From assembly GCA_965219125.1 (NCBI GenBank), contig CBDCMO010000002.1, forward strand, positions 1,426,001 to 1,490,000: a stretch of DNA of 64,000 nucleotides, given 5' to 3'. The DNA comes from JBBSOK01 sp965219125 (GTDB lineage Bacteria; Bacteroidota; Bacteroidia; Flavobacteriales; Flavobacteriaceae). This document shows, one piece after another, positions 1 through 8,761 of the stretch. Under the pieces are notes generated by a model that saw nothing but the letters and a program-made list of their open reading frames with translations, was not told where the DNA came from and ran no database searches. The position numbers and the translations under genes are program-made. The stretch's first letter is position 1. Every line of letters starts with the position of its first letter.

Positions 1-795
1 ACTCAGCGCGCAAACCCTGCGTCTTGAAGGAATATTTTTGTAAACTTCCAAATATCCAAGTATAGATTCCCGCAATTTTTTCATATTGTAAGCCGCACCA
101 GATTTCTGCTCTAGCGCCAAATTAAAGATGTAATGCGTTTGCGGTGTGTCCTGCAACATACTTTCAAAATATCGTAACGCCGCTTCATTATTCTGTAAAT
201 AATGTGAAAGGCGCACAATTTGAAAGCCGTATCTGTTTCTTAAAAATGTATTGTTTGTGTTTTTATAACCCGCCAAAGCTTGCTCCAATAATTTCGGCTT
301 ATCATCGGCCGAATCGTTATTCTCACCTTGATACCAACCATTTCCGCCATCATTATTGCTATAAATACCTTCACAACCTATCGCTAAAAGCATATAATTA
401 GCAAAGTCATTCCTCAAATTTTGTGGAATATTCGAAGCAAGTTTTTCCTTGCCATTGCCTTTTTGATTCTTCAAATTCTCGTAGAACTGTTGCTTCCCGC
501 CATAAATTAATTCAGTAATATCTTGTGTTGAAATATTATTACCGAAGAAATCCTGCCACTCTTTTAAATTTTCATCAATGTTACCAGCTCCCTCAAAATC
601 ATTGCAAAAAGTTTCCCATGGACAATGTAGAAATGGGAAAAGTGAAACATCACTAATAATTTGCTGGTTGACAATTGGATAATATAATTCCTCGTATTCG
701 GCAGAATAACCGCAGAAATTCGGCAGTTTTTCAGCTGAAAAAACAATTGATGAAATTAAAAATATAATATTAGCGCACGATTTTGAGAAGTTCAT
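1..795 (-). CDS. Exported protein of unknown function, C-terminus beyond the window
   Basis: An uninterrupted reading frame of 265 codons runs from an ATG at 795 to the left edge, so the 3' end is missing. It begins MNFSKSCANIIFLISSIVFS, a signal-peptide-like hydrophobic start. The body contains FPFLHCPWETFCNDF, and the last 100 residues (AALRYFESMLQDTP and following) read like alpha-helical, TPR-like repeats. It overlaps the end of the upstream lipoprotein gene by 26 nt in another frame, so the two are probably translated together. I do not recognise the family. The frame is convincing because it stays open with plausible protein composition; the function is unknown. Confidence 0.75.
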   Translation of the reverse strand, partial: MNFSKSCANIIFLISSIVFSAEKLPNFCGYSAEYEELYYPIVNQQIISDVSLFPFLHCPWETFCNDFEGAGNIDENLKEWQDFFGNNISTQDITELIYGGKQQFYENLKNQKGNGKEKLASNIPQNLRNDFANYMLLAIGCEGIYSNNDGGNGWYQGENNDSADDKPKLLEQALAGYKNTNNTFLRNRYGFQIVRLSHYLQNNEAALRYFESMLQDTPQTHYIFNLALEQKSGAAYNMKKLRESILGYLEVYKNIPSRRRVCALS

Positions 796-1825
796 CTATG
801 TCCAACTGTTTTAATTGATAACTATTTAAGTGGTATAAAATTACGGAATATTCGGTTGCAGCATTATCAGAAATCATTTTTTTCAATTCCTTTAAATCTT
901 GCATAATTACAGACTCCATCCGCAGCAAATCTCCTTTGTAAACAAATGTTTTGTTCATGTACGTATCTGCTTTTGCTTTATATATATTCAACGTATCCGT
1001 AACCCTGAAATTTTCTGAAAGTTGCTCGGTCGTAATATCTGAAAGCAGCCCATTTAGCTCATTATTTCTATATAAAACGCCCCAACTAAATATAGGAAGC
1101 GCAACATTGAATGGCAATGGATATTCTTTTAATCTCCCTAAATATTGAGCGGTTTTACGATTATTTATAATACTATTTGTTTCTGAAATATTGCCCAAAT
1201 TGCCAACATTATATATCATAATCGTAACCTCATTTACTGGCGGAACACCCGTTTTTTCTCGAAATTTAACTTGATGCAACCGTACAGTTGCAGAAATTTT
1301 TGTTGTTTTTTTTGAAGTTGAAAGAGATAAGAATGACTTTTCTTTTTTCAGAAATTTTAAAAACTTAAAATAAGCGTCACGCGTGCCAACCGTCCAATCG
1401 CAATCTATCTGAATTTCGTTGATTAAAATATGCTTCGGAACGGAATTGGTAGCAATTCGATACAATTTATCTGCTGAATTTTTTGCCAATTTTTGAAGAT
1501 CTGAAGCCGTCGTTGTCTTTTCGAAAACCTCATTGGTAATATAAATTACGGGTATTATTTCAGCAACTGAAAGCGTGTCATTTTGTTTAATTTGCAAAGT
1601 CGCCGTTGGCAAAACCGAATTATCAAAACTATTTAAAGACAAATCGAAAAAGCGAACATACATTTTATCTGAATTTGCCTTTTTCAGAATTGCATCCGTC
1701 TCAAGATTATGTGTGTAATTTGTTTTCCAATGGTAAAAATAAACCGGTTTTTCTTGATTTTTGTTGCAAGAGCAAATTACAATTGCACAAATCACGCAAA
1801 GTATATAGATTACTTTCATAGACAA
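770..1825 (-). CDS. Lipoprotein, possible DUF3142-like glycosidase-fold protein
   Basis: 351 residues. The N-terminus MSMKVIYILCVICAIVICSC is a lipoprotein signal with the lipobox cysteine near residue 20. The stretch INEIQIDCDWTVGTRDAY followed by ISATVRLHQV, with a downstream VTIMIYNVGN, resembles a TIM-barrel strand pattern seen in DUF3142 proteins; this is a tentative match from memory. Its stop codon lies inside the next gene (26-nt overlap), indicating a two-gene unit. It is probably anchored in the envelope. Substrate and role are unknown. Confidence 0.7.
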   Translation of the reverse strand: MSMKVIYILCVICAIVICSCNKNQEKPVYFYHWKTNYTHNLETDAILKKANSDKMYVRFFDLSLNSFDNSVLPTATLQIKQNDTLSVAEIIPVIYITNEVFEKTTTASDLQKLAKNSADKLYRIATNSVPKHILINEIQIDCDWTVGTRDAYFKFLKFLKKEKSFLSLSTSKKTTKISATVRLHQVKFREKTGVPPVNEVTIMIYNVGNLGNISETNSIINNRKTAQYLGRLKEYPLPFNVALPIFSWGVLYRNNELNGLLSDITTEQLSENFRVTDTLNIYKAKADTYMNKTFVYKGDLLRMESVIMQDLKELKKMISDNAATEYSVILYHLNSYQLKQLDIDELLKIVR

Positions 1826-1868
1826 AATTCAAATAATCTATAGGTAGAAAAATTAGAATTAAAGTACA

Positions 1869-3464
1869 TCAATTTTTCAAAACCTTTAAACTTTTAAATT
1901 TCCCAGCTGTCGTTTCAACCGAAATAAAATAGGTTCCATATTTCCAATTCTGTGTGTCTATTGAAATATTGGTTGCTTGTTTAAAATCCTTTCTGAAAAT
2001 TTGCTGCCCCAACAAATTGAATACTGTTACAGTATTAATTTCAACTTTACTGTTCAAAACCAATTCATTTGAAATAGGGTTTTGATAAAAAATATCATTT
2101 TGTGCAAAATCGGTCACTCCAGCTATTAATTCATATAAATTTTGCGCATAGATTTTATCGCCATTTCCTTTATCTTCAATAAACACCGCAACTGTTTGTC
2201 CATCAACTTGTTTTGTATATTGTATTCTACTCTTATTAGCAGCGAAAGTAGCAATCGGTAAATTATCTCGTAAAAAATCGCCATTTTCATCTAAGGAAAC
2301 GGAGCCTAATGTTGTAGGTGAAACTCCATTTTCCATACCTTCTTTAACCAGAAATAAAGGCGAATCCAATTGCAATTTTAGCGGACCCGCGTGTACTTTG
2401 TCGCTGCCAATTGCGAACATAACTTTAGCATTATCTGAGAGCAAACGCTCCCCGGTTTCTTTATCAAATTTTTGAACATATTCGCCAAGCATATTTTGTG
2501 AGTTATCAGTATAGGTACAAACAGACCAGATAAATGGTGAAAACTCAGCTTTAGCTATTTCAGTTTCAGTTTCATAGTTTGTTTCATTAATGTCAAAATC
2601 AGAACCGTTAATTCCCCAAGGCAAACTCCCGTCTGGATTAACGCGCTGCAGATATGAATCAAAACGTGTACCGGCAGAAGCATAATAACCCATATAAACA
2701 ATGTCGCCATCTTGTGTGCTCGGGTATTTTCTTATAAATGTTGTAGCTCTATCTGCCAATTGCAAAGGATTGGTCCATTGTGGGTTTCCATCAATATCAT
2801 AACGTTGCGCATATAAAAATGAATTTATGCCTCCTGCAATAGAATGGTAAACTACTTCAAAGTCACCGGTGGACAGTTCAAATAAATTTGCAGCTTGTGT
2901 GTTTCCAGATCCAATTGTTTTAGTGCTGGGCCAAACGGGAATTCCATTGGCATCAAATTGTTGCATAACAGCAAGACCGGAATCTCGCCAAGAAACAATA
3001 GCATTTTCTGAAGACAATGGCAAAATATTTACAGGTACACCAATACCCAATAAGATTCCATTTGCACCCCAAAGTTGAAGGCCATCTGCATTAATTTTGA
3101 AAGCATAGGCTGAAAAATCTTCAGTTCCTGTAACGCCTATATACAAGTTATCAGCTTCATCAGAAGTTATATTAAATGTCACTGTAAAAGTGCTCATAGG
3201 CAGCGTATTGCTTACCAATATTCCATCTTCCCCAAATTGTTGAAGACCGTCAGCATCCAGTTTCTGTAACCTTAATTCATAGTTAACTGGAGCAGGAACA
3301 ATCTTCCAAAAAACTATCATAGTTTCACCGGTTGAAAGTCCAAGTGCTTGCATATCGCCGCTTTCTGAGCTAGCTACAAGTGTATTTACATGGGTGTCTG
3401 TTGTCCATTGTGCGTTTACAATTGAAATTGAAAAAATGAAAAGAAGTGTAATAAATTTTTTCAT
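1869..3464 (-). CDS. T9SS type A sorting-domain secreted protein
   Basis: 531 residues. It starts with a signal peptide (MKKFITLLFIFSISIVNAQ) for Sec export. The middle has repeated short beta-strand units of the type LQKLDADGLQQFG, LQLWGANG, MQQFDANGIPVW and LQRVNPDGSLPWG, spaced about 50 residues apart, suggesting a beta-propeller. The last 75 residues (from about VEINTVTVFNLLGQQIF to FKSLKVLKN) are a Por-type C-terminal sorting domain, which directs cargo through the type IX secretion system. It is thus predicted to be surface-bound or released. No catalytic motif was seen, so the biological role is unknown. Confidence 0.85.
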   Translation of the reverse strand: MKKFITLLFIFSISIVNAQWTTDTHVNTLVASSESGDMQALGLSTGETMIVFWKIVPAPVNYELRLQKLDADGLQQFGEDGILVSNTLPMSTFTVTFNITSDEADNLYIGVTGTEDFSAYAFKINADGLQLWGANGILLGIGVPVNILPLSSENAIVSWRDSGLAVMQQFDANGIPVWPSTKTIGSGNTQAANLFELSTGDFEVVYHSIAGGINSFLYAQRYDIDGNPQWTNPLQLADRATTFIRKYPSTQDGDIVYMGYYASAGTRFDSYLQRVNPDGSLPWGINGSDFDINETNYETETEIAKAEFSPFIWSVCTYTDNSQNMLGEYVQKFDKETGERLLSDNAKVMFAIGSDKVHAGPLKLQLDSPLFLVKEGMENGVSPTTLGSVSLDENGDFLRDNLPIATFAANKSRIQYTKQVDGQTVAVFIEDKGNGDKIYAQNLYELIAGVTDFAQNDIFYQNPISNELVLNSKVEINTVTVFNLLGQQIFRKDFKQATNISIDTQNWKYGTYFISVETTAGKFKSLKVLKN

Positions 3465-3697
3465 AATGTTGAAGTTTAAAGTATTGGTCTAAATTGGACA
3501 CTATGAAGATAAAAAAAGAAAATTGAATTGTAAGCTAATCTAAGAATTATGAATGAGGGATTTAGTAATTATTTCAACTTCCGAAGAAGAAAAAATTATA
3601 TGATAGTTTTAAGATTTTCTTCTATTTAACCCATTACTAATACAAGTATCTTTATAAGTATATTAAATTAGTTAGAACTATAAAAATTTAGTTACAA

Positions 3698-4189
3698 ATG
3701 GAAAATTACAAAAAAGCATATATAGCCGGAGGTTGTTTCTGGGGAATGGAAGATCTTTTCAGAGTTAGAAAAGGAGTTAAAGATACCGAAGTAGGTTATT
3801 TAGGAGGCAAAAATGAAAACCCAACGTATGGCAATCATCCCGGTCACGCTGAAGGCATTGAAATTACATATGATACTGCCGAAACCTCATTCAAACAACT
3901 ATTGGATTACTTTTTTAGAATCCATAATCCCACCACATTAGACCAGCAAGGGAATGATATGGGAAGCAGTTACAGATCTACCATTTTTTATCAAAACGAA
4001 GAAGAAAAAGAAGAATCGAAAGAAGTGATGAAAATTGTGAATGAATCTGGCAGATGGAAAGGAGATGCCGTAACAACATTAGAGCCATTTACAGTATTTT
4101 GGCCAGCTGAAAAAGAACATCAAGATTATTTAAAGAGAAAGCCAAATGGTTACACTTGCCATTTTGAGAGGTTCGGGAGTTTTTTATAA
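3698..4189 (+). CDS. msrA: Peptide-methionine (S)-S-oxide reductase MsrA
   Basis: 163 residues. It reduces the S-epimer of methionine sulfoxide in proteins. The catalytic signature GGCFWGMEDLF sits at residues 11-21, with the nucleophilic cysteine in GCFWG, followed by the family motif VGYLGG and a GHAEGIEI stretch. A second cysteine near the C-terminus (GYTCHF) may act as resolving residue. There is no fused MsrB domain. The ATG at 3698 is preceded by an AT-rich leader, as is usual in Bacteroidota. It is transcribed alone and divergently from the T9SS protein gene, and ends before a hairpin at 4302-4344. Confidence 0.93.
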   Translation: MENYKKAYIAGGCFWGMEDLFRVRKGVKDTEVGYLGGKNENPTYGNHPGHAEGIEITYDTAETSFKQLLDYFFRIHNPTTLDQQGNDMGSSYRSTIFYQNEEEKEESKEVMKIVNESGRWKGDAVTTLEPFTVFWPAEKEHQDYLKRKPNGYTCHFERFGSFL

Positions 4190-4301
4190 TGAAATAGTAC
4201 GAGTTTTAAAGTGTTGAATTTAACTGAAAATTATTTCATTCTTTCAGTTCATTGTTATTTGAAAGTTTAAAACTATTTTTTTTGAAGAATTATTAAATAT
4301 A

Positions 4302-4344
4302 AAAGAGTCTAAATTCAGTATTTTTTGTTGAATTTAGGCTCTTT
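4302..4344. terminator. Bidirectional hairpin terminator between msrA and the E1 gene remnant
   Basis: Arms 4302-4317 and 4329-4344 pair over 16 bp with one mismatch around an 11-nt loop. Read on the minus strand the hairpin is followed by TTTTATATTT. It lies 3 bp beyond the truncated E1 3' end copy at 4347-4447, which suggests it is the ancestral terminator of the E1/E2 operon, and it also lies downstream of msrA. Confidence 0.6.
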
Positions 4345-4346
4345 CA

Positions 4347-4447
4347 TTAATAATTCAAAACCTCCAAAATCTTTTTCTTCACCTTTTCCGTAGAAGGAAT
4401 CATAGTCTCTTCCAAAACAGAATTAAGCGGAATTGCAGGTATATTTT
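4347..4447 (-). pseudogene. Remnant copy of the 3' end of the E1 dehydrogenase gene
   Basis: Read on the minus strand this stretch encodes NIPAIPLNSVLEETM followed by IPSTEKVKKKILEVLNY and a stop. It is the last ~32 residues of the E1 gene at 5328-7400 with only two residue changes. At DNA level it matches 5328-5428 over 101 bp with 10 mismatches by my count. There is no upstream E1 coding sequence here. The copy sits next to the terminator hairpin while the intact gene ends abruptly against the lipoprotein gene. Confidence 0.85.
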
Positions 4448-4703
4448 GAAGGTTTGTTTTGGGCAAACAAGTAATTACTTGACAAAAGAATTATTAATAT
4501 GATGACAATTCTATAATGCCACATCAGCTCAATGATGGAAAATTAAAAGTTCAAAACATACAAAATCTTGGCAGTATTTTGTTTGGGTTCACAGAATAAT
4601 CCTGTACTCCAAAACAGCATTCAACTTAAACTTTGTAACTCTAAGATTTTATTAAGACTAGAATCCAACAATTTCTTTTAATTTGATCTTTCAAAAAAAA
4701 ATA
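4448..4703. other. Non-coding stretch with no recognised gene
   Basis: Between the E1 remnant and the lipoprotein start. Both strands are full of stops. It probably contains the lipoprotein gene's promoter, but I could not identify convincing -33 and -7 boxes. A short CCAAAACAG match to the E1 end occurs near 4613 and is too weak to interpret. Confidence 0.4.
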
Positions 4704-5324
4704 ATGAAAAATATATTGACACTTTTAGTGATCTTACTTGTTTTTACAAGCTGCAATGAAACGAGTAAAAAAGTTGAGAAAACAGATTACAATTCAAACA
4801 GTCCAGAAACATCTGAAGCAACAAGTTCACAATCTAAAAATAGTTCGACTTTAAAGTCAATATTCCCTGGAAAAAGTTTTGTAGGTATTATTTTGGAAAG
4901 TGAGCCAAATAAAATTATCGACAGTTTAGGTCCAGCAAATGACGGCGATGCTGCAATGATGAAGTCAGTTTCCACTTGGAATTCCAACGACGATATACTT
5001 ACACTTTACAGCACTCGCGGCACAGAAACTGGCGATGGTTATAAAATAAAATCTATTAGAAGCACCTCAGCAAATGCCAAGACTGAAGATAAAATTGGCG
5101 TTAATAGTTCTTTAGAGGAAATAAGAAAAATATTCACGCTAAAGAAAGCAGGAACTTTTACTGAAAAAGGAAGTGATTACACACTGTACGATACAGAAAA
5201 AGGAATTTCTTTTGAGATTGGCAGCGATAATATATGTCACGGGATTGTAATACATCCAAAAGATGTTTCAGCGACCGCTACCTATCTTCCAATTTATTCA
5301 GATTTTAAATACGTTGAAAATTAA
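4704..5324 (+). CDS. Lipoprotein of unknown function
   Basis: 206 residues from the ATG at 4704. A TTG seven codons upstream extends the frame, but the signal sequence MKNILTLLVILLVFTSCNE begins at 4704 and carries a clear lipobox with its cysteine at about residue 17. A serine/threonine-rich linker follows (about residues 20-50). The remaining globular part includes GKSFVGIILESEP and IGVNSSLEEIRKIF, the latter typical of small Bacteroidota lipoproteins that track a baseline value, but no function can be named. The gene converges on E1 with only 3 bp between stop codons and no terminator between them. It is bracketed by the E1 3'-end direct repeat, so it looks like an inserted gene. Confidence 0.75.
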   Translation: MKNILTLLVILLVFTSCNETSKKVEKTDYNSNSPETSEATSSQSKNSSTLKSIFPGKSFVGIILESEPNKIIDSLGPANDGDAAMMKSVSTWNSNDDILTLYSTRGTETGDGYKIKSIRSTSANAKTEDKIGVNSSLEEIRKIFTLKKAGTFTEKGSDYTLYDTEKGISFEIGSDNICHGIVIHPKDVSATATYLPIYSDFKYVEN

Positions 5325-5327
5325 TTC

Positions 5328-5428
5328 TTAATAATTCAATACCTCCAAAATTTTCTTCTTAACTTTTTCGGTAGAAGAAATCATAGTTTCTTCCAAAACA
5401 GAATTAAGCGGAATGGCAGGCATATTTT
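5328..5428 (-). repeat. Direct repeat copy within the E1 gene 3' end
   Basis: Same orientation as 4347-4447; 101 bp with 10 mismatches. The two copies delimit about 880 bp that contain one lipoprotein gene. Similarity ends sharply on both sides: at the stop codon and after the shared ATATTTT. Confidence 0.85.
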
Positions 5429-7400
5429 CGGAACCAATAAGCATCACCGGAGCATCCAATTGCTGAAAACATTCCTCTTGAATCCTGCCTTGAAGCGCTC
5501 TGCTGAAACTATTTTCTGAAGGTTCTTCAGTTACAACAAGACATTTTCCGCATTTTTTAACAGATTTAAAAACCGTTTCATAATCCAACGGATGAAGCGT
5601 TCTAAGGTCAACAACTTCAATTTTATCCTGCATTCCAAGTTCTTCGGAAGCGTTCATCGCCCAATGTACGCTCATTCCATACGTAATTATTGAAAGCGTT
5701 TCTTCCTCTTCTTGTTTCCAGATTTCCTGCAAAACCCAAGCTTTCCCGAAAGGCAAAATATAGTCTTCGGACGGCATTAGCGAAGTTGCGCCTTTTGTGC
5801 CTTTCACTTTGCTCCAATACAAACCTTTGTGTTCAAAAATTACGACTGGGTTTGGGTCATAATATGCCGCTTTCAGCAATCCTTTTAAATCGGCGCCGTT
5901 ACTCGGATATGCAATTTTAAGTCCTCGAATATTGGCAACAACACTTTCCACGGAAGAAGAATGATAAGGCCCGCCGCTTCCGTAAGCGCCAATTGGCACT
6001 CGTAAAACCATTGAAACCGGCCATTTCCCGTTTGAAAGATAACAGCTTCGGGAAACTTCAGTAAAAAGTTGATTGAGGCCAGGCCAAATATAATCTGCAA
6101 ATTGAACTTCTACAATTGGCTTTAAACCAACAGCGCTCATTCCCACCGTACTGCCAACAATAAAAGCTTCTTGAATTGGCGTATTAAAAACGCGATTGTC
6201 GCCAAATTTCTGGGCAAGCGTTGCCGCTTCGCGAAAAACGCCGCCCAAACGTCCGCCAACATCTTGACCGTACAATAAACATTCTGGGTGTTTTGCCATT
6301 AATTCTTTAATTGCGAAAAGCGCACAATCTACCATCACCACTTTTTCGCCACCCTTCGGGCTTCTTTCACCTTTTTCTTCGGTAATTTCAGTAGGCGCAA
6401 AATCGTGCGTAAATAAATCTTCAGGTTTTGGATCTTCAGCTTTTAGTGCTTTTTTCAAAGCTTCTTTGATTTCGATTTGGATTTTGGTTTCGATTTCTGA
6501 AAGTTCTTTTTCAATAAATCCATTCTCTAACAACAATTTTTTCAATTTTGGATACGGATCGCGGCTTTTCGCTTCCTCCAAATCATCACGATAAAATTCC
6601 ATCCGAACACCCGAAGTATGATGATTCAAAAGTGGCACTTTTGCGTGCACCAAAAACGGTCTTCTTTCTTTTCTAATTTTTGAAATTACATCTTGAATGG
6701 TGTTGTAACTTTCTTCGAAATCTGTTCCATCAATTGTAACAGCTTCCAAACCGTGAAAACCTGCGGCGTATTCATAAGCATTTTGTGCGCGAGTTTCCGC
6801 TGCATTTGCCGAAATATCCCAACCATTATCCTGCACCAAATATAAAATCGGTAATTGCTTTAAAGCCGCCATTTGAAAGGCTTCCGCTATTTCGCCTTCC
6901 GTAACTGAGGCATCGCCTAAACTGCAAACCACGATTGGCAATTCTGAATTCTGTTCTGAAGTTTCGGGATTGAATTCAGAATTCATCGATTCCTTATACC
7001 AAAATCCCATCGCCGCGCCCGTTGCAGGAATTGCTTGCATTCCCGTTGCCGAACTTTGGTGTGGAATTTTTGGCTTGTCATCATCTTTCAAACTTGGATG
7101 TGAATAATAGGTTCTTCCGCCAGAAAATGGATCGTCCTTTTTGGCCAAAACCTGAAGCATCAATTCATACGGTTTCATCCCGATTGATAGCAAAATTGAA
7201 TCGTCGCGATAATACGGATATACATAATCCTGCGGCAAAAGCTGCATTCCCACAGCGGTTTGGATTACTTCGTGTCCACGCGAAGTTGCGTGAACGTACT
7301 TTGAAACGGTTTTAAAATTTTCCTCATAAATCTCGGTCATCGCTTTCGCAGTAACGAGGTTTTTGAAGGCTTTTTTTAATATATCTTTTGAAATATTCAC
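5328..7400 (-). CDS. 2-oxo acid dehydrogenase E1, fused alpha and beta subunits
   Basis: 690 residues. The N-terminal half (about 1-330) is an E1-alpha-type thiamine-diphosphate domain with GDASVTEGEIAEAF and LVQDNGW, the GDG-like...N metal/TPP-binding motif. The C-terminal half (about 350-690) is E1-beta, with ECLLYGQDVGGRLGGVF, QEAFIVGSTVGMSAVGLKP and the transketolase C-terminal segment. Such fusions decarboxylate branched-chain 2-oxo acids (2-oxoisovalerate type) and pass the acyl group to E2, encoded 45 bp upstream. Pyruvate as substrate is less likely, since a separate pdhB lies at 55.4 kb. No E3 gene is in the window. The last 101 bp exist in a second copy at 4347. Confidence 0.9.
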   Translation of the reverse strand: MNISKDILKKAFKNLVTAKAMTEIYEENFKTVSKYVHATSRGHEVIQTAVGMQLLPQDYVYPYYRDDSILLSIGMKPYELMLQVLAKKDDPFSGGRTYYSHPSLKDDDKPKIPHQSSATGMQAIPATGAAMGFWYKESMNSEFNPETSEQNSELPIVVCSLGDASVTEGEIAEAFQMAALKQLPILYLVQDNGWDISANAAETRAQNAYEYAAGFHGLEAVTIDGTDFEESYNTIQDVISKIRKERRPFLVHAKVPLLNHHTSGVRMEFYRDDLEEAKSRDPYPKLKKLLLENGFIEKELSEIETKIQIEIKEALKKALKAEDPKPEDLFTHDFAPTEITEEKGERSPKGGEKVVMVDCALFAIKELMAKHPECLLYGQDVGGRLGGVFREAATLAQKFGDNRVFNTPIQEAFIVGSTVGMSAVGLKPIVEVQFADYIWPGLNQLFTEVSRSCYLSNGKWPVSMVLRVPIGAYGSGGPYHSSSVESVVANIRGLKIAYPSNGADLKGLLKAAYYDPNPVVIFEHKGLYWSKVKGTKGATSLMPSEDYILPFGKAWVLQEIWKQEEEETLSIITYGMSVHWAMNASEELGMQDKIEVVDLRTLHPLDYETVFKSVKKCGKCLVVTEEPSENSFSRALQGRIQEECFQQLDAPVMLIGSENMPAIPLNSVLEETMISSTEKVKKKILEVLNY

Positions 7401-7415
7401 TTATTTGTTCTTAAC

Positions 7416-7441
7416 GAGGTCTCGACTTCGCTCGACCTGAC
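7416..7441. repeat. Short palindromic repeat (CTCGACTTCGCTCGA core)
   Basis: Lies in the gap between the E2 and E1 genes. The core CTCGACTTCGCTCGACCTGA belongs to the same family as copies at 18491-18515 (inside paaH) and 19385-19410, which share CTCGACTGCGCTCG and TGACA. Confidence 0.6.
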
Positions 7442-7445
7442 ATTG

Positions 7446-8753
7446 TTATATTTTTCTTTTGGAATCAAATTTTTCCATGTAATCTGCAATTCTTCTCAGA
7501 AACGAACCCGCCAAATAACCGTCTACAATTCTATGGTCGAAAGAAAGTGATAGGTACATCATCTGTCTAATTTCAATAGTATCGCCATCTTTTCGTTCTA
7601 TTACTTCGGCACGTTTTTTTATTATCCCGGTAGCCAAAATTGCCGCTTCAGGTTGATTGATTATTGGCGTTCCCATCAAACTTCCGAATGTTCCCACATT
7701 ACTTATTGTAAATGTGCTTCCTTTGGTATCGTCGCCTTTCAGCTTATTGTCGCGGGCTTTCCCGACGAGTTCATTTGTAGTTTCGGCTAATTTCTTTAAA
7801 TTCTTTTTATCGGCATTTTTCACAACGGGAACGATCAAATTCCCCGAAGGAAGCGCCGTCGCCATCCCAATATTAATTTCCTCTTTTACAATAATATTTG
7901 TGCCATCTAACGTGGAATTTATCATCGGAAAATCTTTGATTGCTTTTGCCACACATTCGACAAACAAAGGCGTAAAAGTTAGTTTTTGATTGTATTTTTT
8001 TAGAAAAGCTTCTTTGTTTTTGTTTCGCCAATTAACCATTTCGGTAAGATCCGCTTCAACATAAGCTGTTACGTGTGGCGCCGTGCTTGCACTGAAAACC
8101 ATATGGTCGGCAATCATTTGGCGCATTCGGTCCATTTCCACGATTTTGCCTTTTCCTTTATCGAATTTTAAAGCCGGAATTTTAAAGCCAGAAATTTCTG
8201 GAACAGCCTGGGCAAACTGAAAAGGACGTCCATTTTCCAAATACTCTGAAACATCACTTTTTCGCAAACGTCCATCCTTTCCAGTTCCGGATATTCGAGC
8301 TAGTTCTTCGTAACTGATATGATTTTTACGGGCAATTGCATCTACTAAAGGTGAAATGAAAACGTTTTCGTTTACTTTGAATGCCTTTGAAGTTGAAGTT
8401 GAAGATGAAGACGAAAACGAAGTTGAAGTTGAAACTGATTTTACAGAAGCAACTTTCGCCTTTTCCTTTTTTTCAGAAGTTTTTGAAACAATTTTTTCAG
8501 AATTGGAATTTTCCGAAAGCTCCAAAATGGCAATCACTTCACCAACGGGAACAACGTCTTTCGCCTTAAATTTATGTTGAAGCATTTTCCCGGAAGCGGA
8601 AGCTGGCACTTCGTTGTCAACTTTGTCTGTTGCAACTTCAAGTAAAATATCGCCTTCCTCAAAAGAATCGCCTTCGTTTACAAGCCAGTTGATGATTGTT
8701 CCTTCAGTTATGCTTTCGCCCATTTTGGGCATTTTGAATTCTGTTTTCGACAT
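7446..8753 (-). CDS. Dihydrolipoamide acyltransferase, E2 of a 2-oxo acid dehydrogenase
   Basis: 435 residues. Domain order: lipoyl domain (about 1-76) with the lipoylated lysine in EVATDKVDNEVPA; a serine/threonine-rich flexible linker (about 95-130); a peripheral subunit-binding domain (about 133-170, ARISGTGKDGRLRKSDV); then the catalytic domain (about 205-435) ending in the active-site motif DHRIVDG. It transfers the acyl group from E1 to CoA. The stop is 45 bp from the E1 start and the ATG lies 8 bp from the end of the paaY-like gene, indicating one operon. With the neighbouring fused E1, a branched-chain 2-oxo acid complex is the best reading. Confidence 0.92.
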   Translation of the reverse strand: MSKTEFKMPKMGESITEGTIINWLVNEGDSFEEGDILLEVATDKVDNEVPASASGKMLQHKFKAKDVVPVGEVIAILELSENSNSEKIVSKTSEKKEKAKVASVKSVSTSTSFSSSSSTSTSKAFKVNENVFISPLVDAIARKNHISYEELARISGTGKDGRLRKSDVSEYLENGRPFQFAQAVPEISGFKIPALKFDKGKGKIVEMDRMRQMIADHMVFSASTAPHVTAYVEADLTEMVNWRNKNKEAFLKKYNQKLTFTPLFVECVAKAIKDFPMINSTLDGTNIIVKEEINIGMATALPSGNLIVPVVKNADKKNLKKLAETTNELVGKARDNKLKGDDTKGSTFTISNVGTFGSLMGTPIINQPEAAILATGIIKKRAEVIERKDGDTIEIRQMMYLSLSFDHRIVDGYLAGSFLRRIADYMEKFDSKRKI

Positions 8754-8761
8754 AGTTGTCT

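Noticed and set aside
564..746. A 60-residue minus-strand frame near the left edge
   Set aside because: It lies entirely in another frame of the longer exported-protein gene at 1-795, which has a continuous, plausible protein.
4602..4633. Possible third copy of the E1 end
   Set aside because: Only about nine bases (CCAAAACAG) match exactly with weak surroundings; too little to support a copy.
8356..8580. Plus-strand glutamate/valine-rich repeat frames opposite the E2 gene
   Set aside because: They are the antisense of the serine/threonine-rich linker of E2; low complexity, not a gene.
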